Numbered from the stretch's first letter, positions 11,740 to 25,203 are shown. The stretch is DNA of 64,000 bases from Glandiceps talaboti (GCF_964340395.1 NC_135565.1:21228709-21292708), one strand, 5' to 3'. The notes: generated by a model not told the origin, from the letters alone. Made by a program: numbers and translations.

Positions 11740-13704
11740 ATGCATATGTGTGTGTGTGTGTGGGGGGGGGGGGGTGTGATAACAAAGTGAAAAAGAGCTG
11801 TCAAATGAAACCATACCTCCTGACTCTTTCCTTGGCATTGTGTTCATCATTTTTCATTGGGTTTCTGGCTTTCTTATTGACAAGGATATCATCACTGTAA
11901 GTGTCATCTATACCACAATCCTGAGAACTAGTACTGTATAGAGTATCTTGACTCTCAATATTTTCATCATGATATTTTATCTGTTGTTCACTATCTGGGC
12001 TAGAATTGAACAGTTTCCTACAGTTTCTGAAAAGAAAAGTGACAAAGGTGTTATTGTTCAGTCACTGTACACCTCTGCCAGGTCTGGATCGAATTCAAGA
12101 TGTGTAGCCTTTCTTCAAGTGTATACTTTGTAGATCAAGGTCATCTATACAGGTTTATATGTCATTTATACAATTCAAGGTCAAATGAATTACCATCAAA
12201 ACACCTCCCATCTCATCCCTCGCCATCATTTAATATTAAATCTATGCAAATAACACATTTTTTTCACATGATTTGTACAATAATTGAATGTCAGTTGAAG
12301 TTATTTCAGTAAGCCATGGAAGAATTGTTGACCACTACCACTGTTGTTAACCACTGTAAAGTTGGTAAACAGAAATGTGCTAAATACCTTGAAGATCTTC
12401 TCTTTGGCCTGTGCGTGTTGTCTCTGCAATCCATGGGAAATGGGTGAGTAGTGTTTACGGGAGTGACATCTGATGGAATTTCACCATTTGGGACATCCGT
12501 ATTCGAAGGTGATGATAGAACTTTTTCTTTGTTGTCAGTGATTGGGTGAAAACCATCCCCTAGGACAGGATCTAGATGGTACTGATCATCTTTCTGGATG
12601 CCTTGATAATGGCCAAGAATATTACCAACGGTAGAGGACAGCTCTGGACCAACATCATTCACAGTTGAAGCATAGAATGCATTATCAGTCTGCTGAGCTG
12701 GAATGGCTTGGGCATCAACTGTAGCATCAGTCATTTGGTGAAAATATCTTATTGCTTGACTAGGAGACACATAAGAACCACTACTTGGATATGAGGGATA
12801 TATTGCTTCTGTTTGATCATACGTGTTGCTGTCATTACATTGGTTTACCATTTCATTCGGGCACTCTCTGGAAAAGAAATAAATTCATGTGGATGTATTT
12901 TTTCTGTTTTTCTGTTTTGCCTGTACAATATACAAGTCCCACAAATTCAAGCTCAATAAGTAGAATTTGACAATTTTTTCACTAGATCTAGATGTACAGT
13001 TCCGAATTCACCGTTAACTTTATACCCAGTAAAATGTTGTAAAGGTGAAATACAATGATCAAGAATTTCTTAATATAAAACCTCAATCTCAAAGATGACT
13101 CGAATTAGTTATCTTTTTACGAAAACTTTTTACGAATATTGTTTTATAGTTAGTACATACCACCATATACATTATGTTTTTGACCAAACAACTGAGCTTT
13201 GACTTTACAGGCTTCAGATCGAGGGCAACATTACAATAGCTTTCATAAATTATGATTTTGACCAAAACTAACAGTAAAGTTACTGAAAAAATGCCTAAAA
13301 AGAATGTTTATTGTGAAATGAGGCCCAGTAACTATTCTTTTAATAGAAGAAACTCACCTTTCTTTCAGTAATCCGCTAACAAAATCGGCAAGTTCATCCT
13401 TCACCAAATTACTAGTCAGACTAATCCCATGATGCTCCATCACACTATCTGAATTTACACTGATAGGTTCTTGAATGCAGGCTGCGTGTTCCAACAACAC
13501 ATTTGAGTCATCATACTTAGCCATCTTTGGCTTGGTCAAGAAAATAACCCCAGGAAATTCATTGTTGTTGTTGTTATTTTCAGTACAGATGTCATCTTTG
13601 CTTTCCTCTTTCTCATGAATGAACGAAATCTCTTCAGATTTGATTTCAAACACTTGTTTACGTTTATTGGAGCGAAGGCTTCCAGGTGAAGACGGAGTTG
13701 CCAT
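10803..13704 (-). CDS. bHLH transcription factor, TCFL5/SOHLH type
   Basis: Five exons join in frame to 416 aa: 13358-13704, 12388-12867, 11817-12026, 11185-11338 and 10803-10862. The start at 13704 is chosen for its AAATGGC context. Residues 1-345 are low in known domains, acidic and Ser/Asn-rich, with an early basic patch (SNKRKQ). The bHLH begins at EHNAKERVRR (basic region), continues ARIKKSADILKELIP (helix 1), a GCNLKTDKA loop and SVFEQTVNYVAYMQ (helix 2), and ends with a short EFVSKF tail. The CN..TDKA loop and EF..F tail resemble TCFL5, while helix 2 also resembles SOHLH2. These vertebrate relatives act in germ cells, so a nuclear germline regulator is inferred. The basic region is split by a phase-2 intron exactly as in the neighbouring bHLH gene, which is transcribed away from it. 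I am confident of the bHLH and less sure of orthology. Confidence 0.85.
10933..10972. repeat. Palindrome (catagacc..ccacc / ggtggagggtctatg)
   Basis: Near-perfect inverted repeat of about 18-base arms in intron 4 of the TCFL5-like gene. A related catagacccta sequence occurs near 39193 beside the other hairpin family. Confidence 0.6.
11681..11775. repeat. (TG)n and poly(G) run
   Basis: Dinucleotide repeat ending in a G run, about 40 bases beyond the exon 3 donor (11816/11817) of the TCFL5-like gene. Confidence 0.95.
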
Positions 13705-16256
13705 TTCGGTTGCCACAATAAAAACTATCGAAATTAATAATGGAAAAATGTAATATAGCTGCAAGACAAATGATAACAGTGTCAGAACAAACCCAGATTT
13801 GCAGAACCTGTACCAATGTAATAAATCATAAACGCAGTTCCACGATCGCAATCATTTAACAACTTCGCATATTGTTAATTTAGTGCTAGAATATAACAAA
13901 TTAAGTCAACGCCAAAAACTTTCATATTCTTTTACCGTCATTTCTCGTCCAAATGCATTCAACTTTCAAGTCTTCAAATGTAGCGACAATGCCAAATCAT
14001 TGACATTGATTTATTGGTCAGTGAGTGCTTGTGTACATTTAACTGTAATGGCAAACATAGTACACAGAAAAGAGAATGGCCTGTTGATACTTACCTGTAA
14101 AACCGGAAACACATACAAAAATGTCAAAATAAGCAACATAAATAATATTTACGCCGAGGTTGGACAACAGTACTTTCGAGTGCCACTATGGAAAATGAAA
14201 AGCAGACGACAGCCTTATAGCACATATCATTTATTTTAGGGGGTTTGGAGGGGCGATTGTTGTAACGTATGCATTCGAAATATCCCCAGTTCTTAAATAA
14301 TTACATTATTTAAATTCGAAAGAAAGATGAATACTATTTCATGTAATGTTTTATTTTGATATTGTAAGCTTTGCTTTCTGTACTACTCGATTTAATGTTA
14401 TGAATTGTAATTTAACCTCCCTATGAAAAATGATGGAACAGAACTAAGCGTTCCGATTTTGCTACTCTTTTGAAGTTCAAAAAGTGTTGCTACGGGTAAC
14501 GCGCGCATATGTGCAACAATGTTACGAATGTAGTATGCACGTGCAGAATGTACTGTGAAGTTATGATAATATACAAGATAAAGGTACTATATGGAGTTGC
14601 TATATGACTGTTAATATGTATGTATTTATACAAACTTTTCAAACCCCAGTTTTATCATTGAGAATTACTTGAGTCGCATTTACGTAGAGTTTATGGAGTT
14701 TATCAAAATTAAGTGGTCATAATTTAGATACGGAAATGGATAGGAAACGCAAAACAAGCTTGACGGTATCATTGATGCATGATGCAATGTAGGCCACACA
14801 GTCACTAGTGAGTTAATATAATAATATTCAAGGACGGAAAAAATACCGTCACCGGTGTGTTTTTTTTTTTAAAGAGCATTATTATATCAGGAATGTAATA
14901 CTTATTCCTCTCTTCTGTCACAAAAATATAAAAGTAAAAGAGATATATAAGTGGGGTATTACTAACATCATCTAAAGCAAGTTAATAATATAAGTATTTA
15001 TTGAGAAAGACTGCATTTACAGTTATGTTTTATTTGTTCTGTACGCTGCCGTTCCATATGCCATGCACTCTCGATCTCTGATAGTGTAGAGCATAAGGTC
15101 GTAATAGTAGAGATGTAACAGTTGTGATAATGGCAGAAGTAAATTTAAAACGTTTATATACCCCCCCCCCCCAACAAAAATAAAACAGCTAACTCTTCCC
15201 CATTTTTTTAAACAGCAAGTTATTATCGCAAAGTAAGAATGATGTAATTATTCGATTGGGGAATATAATCCAGAACATAATCTCTGCGTGATGAAGCTTA
15301 AGCTTGGTCTAGGTCTGGAAGGAAAGCAGGGTATTTCAAGTATTATGAACTATAAATACGTACATAGTGATATTGTCTTGTTAGACACTTAAGGTAAGAA
15401 AAACATATTGTAAAAAGTTTGATTTCATAAAGAATTACAGTTGTGCACGAGATATGTATCACTTTACACGTATTTATCACGTGAGCGACGACGCAACATA
15501 CAAATGACAGACGTCGTTGCATGGTGCACTGCCAGTAGCGCGTGCGTCCCCGTCTGCTCGCGAACGATCACGAGATGCGAGAATCACCTCTGACCATTTG
15601 ACACCCACACTTCGTACATACAAATTATCGCTGGTTACACATAAAATTTGTCGTATTCTCACATGAACTTTCGATAAAGAGGTGAGTGTTTTTGTCTTTA
15701 TTCTTAAATGTCGCATGCAGTACATTTTAGTGTCGACTTGGCGCGCGCGCGTGTACAAACGGAACGAGACAAACCAGGGAGACTACAGTTCACGATAAAC
15801 TGTAAACCTGAACTCTAATCAATGCCCCCTTTCTCGCAGAACGTTTATACGTCTCCATTCTCTTTGTACGACAAAACTTTTCATTTAATTTTAAGGCCAT
15901 GACACCCATTAACTGCGATTGTTACATGTTTTCATTGAGGACGACATATGGGTTTGGCCTAATGGCAGTTATCGTGTTTGGTCGATCAAGCGGGGCGTAA
16001 AAATAAGAGCATTGTGTCCACGCTTCATGATCGACTGACCATAGTCTGTATACAATGTTATCTAAAGTTATTAGACCACAGACCACCAAGACTAAGGGCA
16101 AGCTTTGAACCACACCTGTACCTTGCGTAACAAGCTAAATATAATTGAGAACCTTGTAAATTGTAGGGTGAGAATCACTGAGATATGTGATGGTTTCAAC
16201 ATGGTGTGTATACTCATGTAGCATTAATTTGAATCTTCAGGGCAGTGCTCTGACCA

Positions 16257-16292
<36 letters not shown>

Positions 16293-16480
16293 AAAAAAAA
16301 CAACAAAAAACAAACAACAATAATAATAATAACAATAATTAATTGTGCTGTGTTTTGAGCACAATTTCACCATTAATAATTCACTATGATTATATGTATT
16401 TACAATATACATACTATATGTTTTCCATATAGCATGTAAAATAGCATGTATTAGTAATATTTTTACTCTTCCAAAATAGA
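13705..16480. other. Shared 5' region between two divergent bHLH genes
   Basis: About 2.8 kb between the two start codons. The sequence just before the plus-strand start reads ttactcttccaaaatag|A ATG. That looks like a splice acceptor, so at least one non-coding 5' exon of the plus-strand gene probably lies here. A CpG-richer patch at about 15480-15760 could hold its promoter. There is a poly(C) run at 15161-15172 and a (CAA)n run at 16256-16330. Reading frames here have no recognisable homology. Confidence 0.45.
16256..16330. repeat. (CAA)n/(AAT)n microsatellite
   Basis: Trinucleotide acaaca run passing into aataat, upstream of the SOHLH2-like start codon. Confidence 0.95.
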
Positions 16481-19400
16481 ATGCCAGTAAAGAAAGTATT
16501 GTTGGTAGGCCAGGATGAGTTCTGTGGTATCCTGAAGGACTTACTGGTACAATGTGGATGTACTGTCACCTTGGTATCGGACACTACCACTGCTAAAACA
16601 GAGATAGCAAGATCATCTTTCTTTCTCATATTCCTGATGACCGATGTAGTTACCAGTATCAGTGGATGTAGACTTGCTGTAGTACAGAGTTTAAGGTTAG
16701 AAGTAAACTAATATATACTAAAAACTATACTGTATTTGTTTTGAATAAGCCAGATGCAAAATATATTGTTACCATAACCTTACACCATAGTCAGTGGTCT
16801 ATGTTCGTCTATGACCTAATACAAGCCAAAATAGAAGTACTTTGACAATTAATTATATGAAGGAATTAATAAGGCCTGTCTCATGAAGGTTTTCCTCCAT
16901 TAGCCGTTCAAGTGCTACAAACCCGACTTGGTGAGCCAGCAAGTAGGGTATAATAAACATTGTCTATTGTGAAACCCCATTTGCTTGGTCAATGGCTTCA
17001 TCCCTAATGTTGCTTGTTGCATTCTTTCCCTACCTATTTGCATTGGGAAATTAAGTCACGTGTTCTAATCTTTCCTGTAGAAATGGCTTGAATACCTTCA
17101 CACCATTAGTACTATTAATTGAATATCAGTTAACAGATAAAGGTAGGACAACTTTCATTATTATTTTGAGTTCATAGTATTTGGTATTGAATGTTTTCAA
17201 TTGTCTACATGTACATACACCTAGTAGAAAATTCATCACTTATTTCTAGTTTCTGAATCAATCAATTGATTCATCTCTAGAGCCATTACACTGTACACAT
17301 ATACATCATTATACCCATCATCCATCCATCCAGTATTCATTCATTATCACCCAATTCTTCTGTTACTGATAACATACAAATGTCAATGTGGCCAAATGTA
17401 TGCACACAAGATTAAATCCTTCACATAGTAACCTCTATCCTACCAGGTCCCAAATCTTACAGATGGGTTGACTCGGGAACACATAGATAAGGTCCTTCAC
17501 ATAGCAACCTCTATCCTACCAGGTCCCAAATCTTACAGATGGGTTGACTCGGGAACACACAGATAAGGTCCTTCACATAGCAACCTCTATCCTACCAGGT
17601 CCCAAAACTTACAGATGGGTTGACTCGGGAACACACAGATAAGGTCCTTCACATAGCAACCTCTATCCTACCAGGTCCCAAATCTTACAGATGGGTTGAT
17701 GCGGGAACACACAGATAAGGTCCTTCACATAGCAACCTCTATCCTACCAGGTCCCAAATCTTACAGATGGGTTGACGCGGGAACACATAGATAAGGTCCT
17801 TCACATAGCAACCTCTATCCTACCAGGTCCCAAATCTTACAGATGGGTTGACTCGGGAACACATAGATAAGGTCCTTCACATAGCAACCTCTATCCTACC
17901 AGGTCCCAAATCTTACAGATGGGTTGACTCGGGAACACATAGATAAGGTCCTTCACATAGCAACCTCTATCCTACCAGGTCCCAAATCTTACAGATGGGT
18001 TGACTGGACAGCAATAGTGATGTTGTCCAGTGACTAAAGCATATGACAGTGGTTGGGTTTTTAGCCAACAGTTTACAGAATATGAGTTACCCACTTCAAC
18101 CATTCCACCAACTTGTATGTTTTCAACTTATTTTACAACAGATTCCGAACTTCAATCGCTGCGCAATTCTCATTACATCAGTGGACTTTTGGTGGCAACA
18201 AAATTGAACAAATTGGTCTTACAAGCAGTTATCAGACACTGTCGTCAGAATTATCACCATCAATTACAGCGGCTAGGAATACCTATAGATGATGGCTATG
18301 ATGGTCAGCTAACCCAATCTTTTGGTAAGTCAAAAACCAAATAAAAGTGTGAAGGGTTCCTACTCATGCATTTTAAGAGAAGGGTGGTCAGCTGGAGATT
18401 TTTGTGGGCGATTACAAAACTAAAGATTCAGTTTGGCTACAGGCATTGTAAAGTCTGAGATAACAGTTGTTTGGTAATTGAGATTGTGACGTTTCTTGGA
18501 TTTCTTAAACCCACTTTGGTATGTGATGTCTGCTTTGATGGAGACTTATCAATTCTAAATGTTGCATTGTGGGAAGTTCACATGTATGGCTACTATTCTA
18601 TATGATAAGTGTCATTTCTGTCTATCTTTTCAAATCTATATATAGACTAATTTTACTATAATAGAAAATGTGATCATTTTCAAAATCATATTTTGATTTC
18701 AATGTACATGTATACAGATTTTTTCTTTGATTCTGGTCAAAATTTTTTTTTGAAAATGCAAAAAAATACACCTTACACTTAAAATATTAGTCTAATTTTT
18801 TTTAGTGAAAAACTGGTACTGCAGATTTTCAAAATTTGTGCCGTCAGTATAAAGTGTTTACTTCAATGTCTTGTTATTGACTGCATAGGTAAGAATGTAG
18901 AGCATAACATTGGTGTTGATGAAAGAAACACATGTTTGCAAGATGAAAGAATTACAGATCATGACAATAAGAGTTTTGAAAGACCACAGAAACGGTTGAA
19001 GACCGAGCCACTCACACTCTTTACAGAAGAGGTACGTGATGTTGGAGTTGAAACACTGCAACAGTCAGGAAGTAGTGGTATACAAGAAAAGTATCAACAG
19101 ATACAACAACCTGAAGATGAACAACGTTTTGAATACAGACAAAGGCAAATGAAAGAAGAGAAACAACTAGAACACCAACAACAGCAACACTTGGAACAGG
19201 ACCAGACACTGCAGCAAGTGGAAAACAAGCAAGAGGTACAACACCAGCAGCAGCAGCAAGAACTGCAAGAGTTACAAGAGGAAGAGACACTGCAGCCGAT
19301 GAAATCTCATGAAGAGGTGAAGAAGAAACAGCAACAGTTACAAGAGGAACAGATACTACACCCAGTGAAACATCAGGGAGAAGTGCAACAGCAACAAAAA

Positions 19401-20705
19401 CTGCAACCATTAGAACAGGAAAAGACACTGCAGCAGATGGAGTCTCATGAAGAGGTGCAACAGAAACAGCAACAGTTACCAGAGGAACAGACACTACAGT
19501 CAGTGGAACATCAGGGAGAGGTGCAACAGCAACAGCAACAACAGCAACCATTGGAACAGGAAAAGATACTGCAGCAGATGGAGTCTCATGAAGAGGTGCA
19601 ACAGAAACAGCAACAGTTACAAGAGGAACAGACACTACAGTCAGTGGAACATCAGGGAGCGATGCAGCAGCACCAACATGATCATTTGATGCTGCAAAAA
19701 ATAGAATCCCAGGAAAACAAGCAACAAGACAATCAGCAACTGTCGCAACAACAAGTGGAGAATGGTCACCAGGTAGAGGTGCAGCAGAAACAAAAGCAGT
19801 TGCTGCAAAAACAAGTGGAGAACCAGGAAGTGATCCAACAACAACTAGAACAGCAAGTACGACAAGAACAAATCCAACAGCAACAACAAGACAAACACAA
19901 GAATGTGCTGCATCATCAGCAGCACCAACAATCACAAGAGAAACAAACATGTGATGTATCTGTAGATGAGATAAACAGGAAGATCTTTGTATTACAAAGG
20001 AATACAGCAACCACATTGCAACAAAACAAGTTGTGTAAGATTGACTCATCAACTCAACTTGCTATGAACCAATTCTATGAAAATGGACAAAGAAAGGCTT
20101 GGCAGAAAGACATGCATAATAAGAATGAACGTGTTCGTAGGTAAGTGATGTCAAATTAACATCCAGAAGTATACATTATGTGAGTTTTATGTAGCTTCCC
20201 TTTAAAGTTACCGTACTTCATTATTTGTGGATATTTGAAATCAGGTAATACCCATTGTAGCTTGTTGATCACTAAATGCTATGTGTAGTGGTGGTAAAAT
20301 TGAGGGGACACACTTTGAAATATGGACTGTAAAGTGTTTTTAATTATATGCAAATAAAAGTATTAAGTTATAGTTTCAGGTATTACACTTTGATGCATTA
20401 AGAAATAGTACAGCTTCAGGTGTAAACCGACATAGCTACAAATTATGAATGTTTCAATTGCAGTCTTTCTAGCAATTCTACATTTATATCTGTATAGAGC
20501 CAAGATATCCGAATGCTGTGAATCACTGGGTAAAATGATTCCAACCTGTAATGTGTGTCCCAATAAATGTGACAAAGTGAGAGTATTGGAGAATACACTG
20601 GCTTATGTACAGTTCTGTCAAAAATGGATGACAGATGCATCTATCTTGGAGGAATTCAACAAGGCAAGAATTGATACTTATGACAATCTGAAATATGAAA
20701 ATTAA
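16481..20705 (+). CDS. SOHLH2-like bHLH transcription factor with Gln-rich region
   Basis: Five coding exons join in frame to 676 aa: 16481-16695, 17081-17142, 18031-18324, 18889-20140 and 20498-20705. Residues 4-95 (KKVLLVGQDEFCGIL, then CTVTLVSDT, TPLVLLIEYQ) follow the receiver-like fold of the SOHLH2 N-terminus. The catalytic acidic residues of a true response regulator are not evident. Residues about 275-560 are Gln/Glu-rich with internal repeats. The C-terminus is a bHLH: MHNKNERVRR basic region, AKISECCESLGKMIP helix 1, a cysteine-rich loop CNVCPNKCDK, and VRVLENTLAYVQF helix 2. In vertebrates SOHLH2 drives early germ-cell differentiation in the nucleus; that role is inferred here. The exon 3 start is the weakest call, chosen because 18031 is the upstream AG that restores phase. 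It runs convergent with the cysteinyl-tRNA synthetase gene. Orthology is likely but remembered, not computed. Confidence 0.8.
17425..18010 (+). repeat. 76-bp minisatellite derived from a SINE core
   Basis: About eight units containing cctctatcctaccaggtccc and aaatcttacagatgggttga, in intron 2 of the SOHLH2-like gene. The same core appears singly inside the SINE copies at 26675-26905 and 29630-29885, so this array is an amplified SINE segment. Each unit carries an acceptor-like tcttacag. Confidence 0.9.
19140..19960 (+). repeat. Coding Gln/Glu-rich tandem repeat
   Basis: Within exon 4 of the SOHLH2-like gene. Units of roughly 120-130 bases encode variants of LQQMESHEEVQQKQQQL followed by EEQTLQSVEHQGEVQQQQ. 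Three good units (about 19270-19680) are flanked by decayed ones. The frame stays open throughout and the composition suggests a coiled, charged linker. Confidence 0.9.
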
Positions 20706-22384
20706 GTTGATATATCACATGGCCAATTTCATATTCTGAAAATTTCTCGAGCATTTGTCTTTTTCTTATTTATTTTCTTTTTCCCATTATTACAGTAAAG
20801 GTGGATGCAATTTGTTTTTCTGTGATATGTGTGCCTTTTACCTATAGTGTTGGCAGTAAGACCTTTGCTCTGTACATATACATATTTCAACTACAGTCTG
20901 GTGAAATGGTAGTTTACTTTGAACAAGTAATAATTCCCCAGATGAATTATTAAAAGTTACAAAATGACATATAAAAGTATACATAGAGAGAAAGATTAAA
21001 AGCAAACAAAAAATAACAAACAAACAAACAACACCAATCATGATTACAAAAAATAAAATTAATAACAATTACAATGATAGAGTTATGTATCTATAAATTA
21101 CTCATGTAGATATAAACATTACTTTTACTGCCAGCACTATATGAGCTGAAATTTGTCTACATTTACATAGCAATGACTACACTTTTATGCCAGCACTGTA
21201 TGTAGAGTTGAAATGTGTACATCTACAGAGCAAAAACTACACTTTTATGCCAGCACTGTATGTAGAGTTGAAATGTGTCTACATCTACAGAGCAAACACT
21301 ACACTTTTATGCTAGCACTGTATGTAGAGTTGAAATGTGTACATCTACTGAGCAAACACTACACTTTTATGCCAGCACTGCATGTAGAGTTGAAATGTCT
21401 ACATCAATAGCAAACACTACACTTTTATGCCAGCACTGCATGTAGAGTTGAAATGTCTACATCAATAGCAAACACTACACTTTTATGCCAGCACTGCATG
21501 TAGAGTTGAAATGTCTACATCAATAGCAAACACTACACTTTTATGCCAGCACTGCATGTAGAGTTGAAATGTCTACATCAATAGCAAACACTACACTTTT
21601 ATGCCAGCACTGTATGTAGAGTTGAAATGTCTACATCAATAGCAAACACTACATTTCTATTGCTGGTGTTGTATTTATAGAAATGACAAAGTCAGGGGTG
21701 CATACTTCTCCTACAATCATGTTGATCACTGGCACAGCACGCTCTCCATTTCTCAATTTGCTGAACATTTCACAAATATTGCAGGTATAACAGGTGAGAA
21801 TTTGTGTTTTAAGAAAGACCCAGGTGGTACAATAGTATCTAATATGACTAATATAATATCAATTTTTTTCTTTCAGGAATTTATTAAGTTAATGGAGTGA
21901 GTCCAATATTGGTTTAGGATGCTGGAATCAATTTAGCAAAGAGAGCTACCTTTAGTGAATATTTAAAAATGTTCAACCGTAATATTTGAATACATCTTGT
22001 TGAATAAAGCCAATAAATGTCCGAATTAACAGGTGTGTTTTATTGAAAGGAAGCCAGTGTCCTAGATTTGACAGTTACCATAGCAATATCACATGGTTTT
22101 ATTGAAATTAATACAATTATAGTAAGATTATAGAAAAGACAAGACATTGAACAAAAGTAGATTGTCAGTGTTCAAAATGACAAATCTGCCAATCAATTGT
22201 GTTTATTGATTGTACTGCACTTGAAGTGAAATAGAAAAAAAAAATAATTAGCTGGTCAAGTTATTTCATTTCATATTTTGTTGTGATTTGCAACACACGA
22301 CTATGTTTGGTTAGACCATCTGTCTGTGTAATAATACATTACTATATTTCTGAGTGTTTTGAAGGTAAATAAGTCTGGTTCATT
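20706..22384. other. Convergent intergenic region
   Basis: Lies between the SOHLH2-like stop codon and the cysteinyl-tRNA synthetase stop codon. It holds the 60-bp minisatellite at 21130-21655. Two AATAAA sequences on the plus strand near 21999-22015 could end a long SOHLH2-like 3' UTR. Confidence 0.4.
21130..21655. repeat. About 58-61-bp minisatellite
   Basis: Eight to nine units of actacacttttatgccagca followed by ctgtatgtagagttgaaatg and tctacatcaatagcaaac. It sits downstream of the SOHLH2-like coding region and includes no recognisable exon sequence. Confidence 0.95.
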
Positions 22385-25149
22385 TTAGTTCTTCACTTCT
22401 TGACTATTCAGAAATTCCTTGTACAGTTTCTCTTGTTGTTCATAAGCCTTGGTAAGTTTCTTGATTTGTTTGTTACTGAGTGGTTCACCCTTTGCACCAT
22501 GGGAAGGTATACCCTGCAAAACAAGGAGAATGAAAGTGTAGTCATGGCGATACAAAGTTGAAAACTGATTGACAGGTCAAATCCACCTATACCTCAACCC
22601 CTTGTATATAAGTAGGTTCCCTACTGTACCAATGTGTTTATTAGAGGTAGTAAAGCAGGTAAAATGTACCTGAGCTCCTCACATGTATATCAGGAATCCC
22701 AACCTAAATTATGGAACATTTTATACAGAAATTAATGACAGGTAATGAAGGTATAAATTGTTGTTCATAAGCCTTGATAAGATATTTCCCTTTAGTTACT
22801 GAGGTTTCAAAAAGAAAGTATACTAAATATGGCATTGAAATACATATCAATTCTTAGAATTCTAAGGATTACTATGATATTCCTGACCAAGGACATTTAC
22901 TCTTATACCCAAAGGATCATGGGAAGCCAATCTAGGTTACAAACAGTATGAATGCTATTCTAACAGTACTACAACAACAACTACAGATGTAGTACTGCAA
23001 CAACCACTACCACAAACACTAGGGTACCAAACTATTAATGCTTCAGCACTGCAAGAGACACTACAGAATGATGCAGTACTGCAACAAACACTACAGATGC
23101 AGTCTTACTACTACTGATGCAGTACTTCAACAAATACCAAAGTACAACACTATAAATGCTGAATTCTAGAATGTAACAGTAATACAGGTCAAATTCAAAC
23201 TAACCTTTGGATCAAATGCTGAATATTTATCAGTTTCTTTAAGAAATAATTCAGCTGGTGGTATACGTTTCTGTGCTTCCTTAGCTGCCTGTCGTTCTCT
23301 CTCCTTCTGTTTGGCTTCCTCTTTTTTCCTTTGTTTTTCCTCAGCGAGCTGTGACAGAAATACAATGATATATACTTGAAAACCCAACACATTTGTGTAA
23401 TGTAGATCTTTCTAGTTGACTTTTTTTACAGATGCCATTCAGTGGAACACTGTCAACTGACTTTTACAGATGCCATTCAGTGGAATACTGTCAACCAACT
23501 TTTTTACAGATGCCATTCAGTGGAACACTGTCGGCTGACTTTTTCACAGATGCCATTCAGTGGAATACTGTCAACTGACTTTTTTTATAGATGCCATTCA
23601 GTGGAATACTGTCGGCTGACTTTTACAGATGCCATTCAGTGGAACACTGTCGGCTGACTTTTTTACAGATGCCATTCAGTGGAACACTGTCGGTTGACTT
23701 TTTTACAGATGCCATTCAGTGGAATACTGTCAACTGACTTTTTTACAGATGCCATTCAGTGGAATACTGTCAACTGACACTTTTACAGATGCCATTCAGT
23801 GGACCACTGTCAACTGACTTTTTTACAGATGCCATTCAGTGGAACACTGTCAACTGACTTTTTTACAGATGCCATTCAGTGGAACACTGTCGGCTGACTT
23901 TTACAGATGCCATTCAGTGGAACACTGTCAACTGACTTTTTTACAGATGCCATTCAGTGGAACACTGTCAACTGACTTTTTTACAGATACCATTCAGTGG
24001 AATACAGTCAACTGACTTTTTTACAGATGCCATTCAGTGGAATACTGTCAACTGACTTTTTTACAGATACCATTCAGTGGAACACTGTCAACTGACTTTT
24101 TTACAGATGCCATTCAGTGGAATACTGTCGGCTGACTTTTACAGATGCCATTCAGTGGAACACTGTCAACTGACTTTTTTACAGATGCCATTCAGTGGAA
24201 CACTGTCAACTGACTTTTTTACAGATACCATTCAGTGGAATACAGTCAACTGACTTTTTTACAGATGCCATTCAGTGGAATACTGTCAACTGACTTTTTT
24301 ACAGATACCATTCAGTGGAACACTGTCAACTGACTTTTTTACAGATACCATTCAGTGGAATACTGTCAACTGACTTTTTTACAGATGCCATTCAGTGGAA
24401 TACTGTCAACTGACTTTTTTACAGATGCCATTCAGTGGAACACTGTCAACTAACTCTTTTACAGATGCCATTCAGTGGAATACTGTCAACTGACTTTTTT
24501 ACAGATACCTTTCATTGTAGTGCTGTCAACTGGTACTGTCTTCATATCTATATCAGGTGGAATGTCTTTTCTTTTACTTTGACTTTTTTAATGAGTTTTT
24601 TTTTAAAATTGATATGGGGGATTATTTTATACAGACATATACAAACAAACATTGCATGAATCTACAAATTTCCTGTCAAGTTTGGGACTGCATGACAGGG
24701 CTAATCTATCCTGGACCCAACAACATATAACACCTGTGGGCTTTATGTCAGTAATCATCCCTGACTGCTAGAGTAATGGTGTATGTTTGTTCACTTACCT
24801 TTTGCATCTGTTCTCGCTCTTTGAGTAGAATTTCCTTGTCAACTAGTTTAACAACAGTTCGTTGACCTTCATGGTCTTCCAGACGTACTCCTAGTTCTGG
24901 TAAGACATCATCTCTGACTTGGTCACATAACTTTAAGACTTCAACAACTTTGCCATGAAATAAATAAATAGAATCTGTTAGTAATACATAGTAATTTATT
25001 ATAGTTCCACATACTGGGTGTCTGTATTTAAAATAGACAATGGACTTGTTTACATACATAGGCCTCCACCAGGTAAAGTGGGTAAACACATGAAAAATGC
25101 TGACTTGAAGTTACAACACAGCCTCTTACTAAGAATGTACATGACTATA

Positions 25150-25203
<54 letters not shown>

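Noticed and set aside
13883-14239. 118-codon plus-strand frame between the bHLH genes
   Set aside because: No recognised family, no splice signals, and ordinary AT-rich composition; likely chance.
17919-18016. Extra SOHLH2-like exon inside the 76-bp array (GLTREHIDKVL..), resembling a receiver helix
   Set aside because: The array is SINE-derived, the next intron would be only 57 bases, and exon 3 joins directly in phase from 18031 without it.
19021-20052. 343-codon minus-strand frame opposite the Gln-rich exon
   Set aside because: It mirrors the repetitive coding sequence of the SOHLH2-like gene; no splice context or homology supports it.
21876-21899. Short final exon EFIKLME for the SOHLH2-like gene, by analogy with the paralogue's EFVSKF exon
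   Set aside because: The preceding exon has no suitable phase-0 donor before its stop at 20703-20705.
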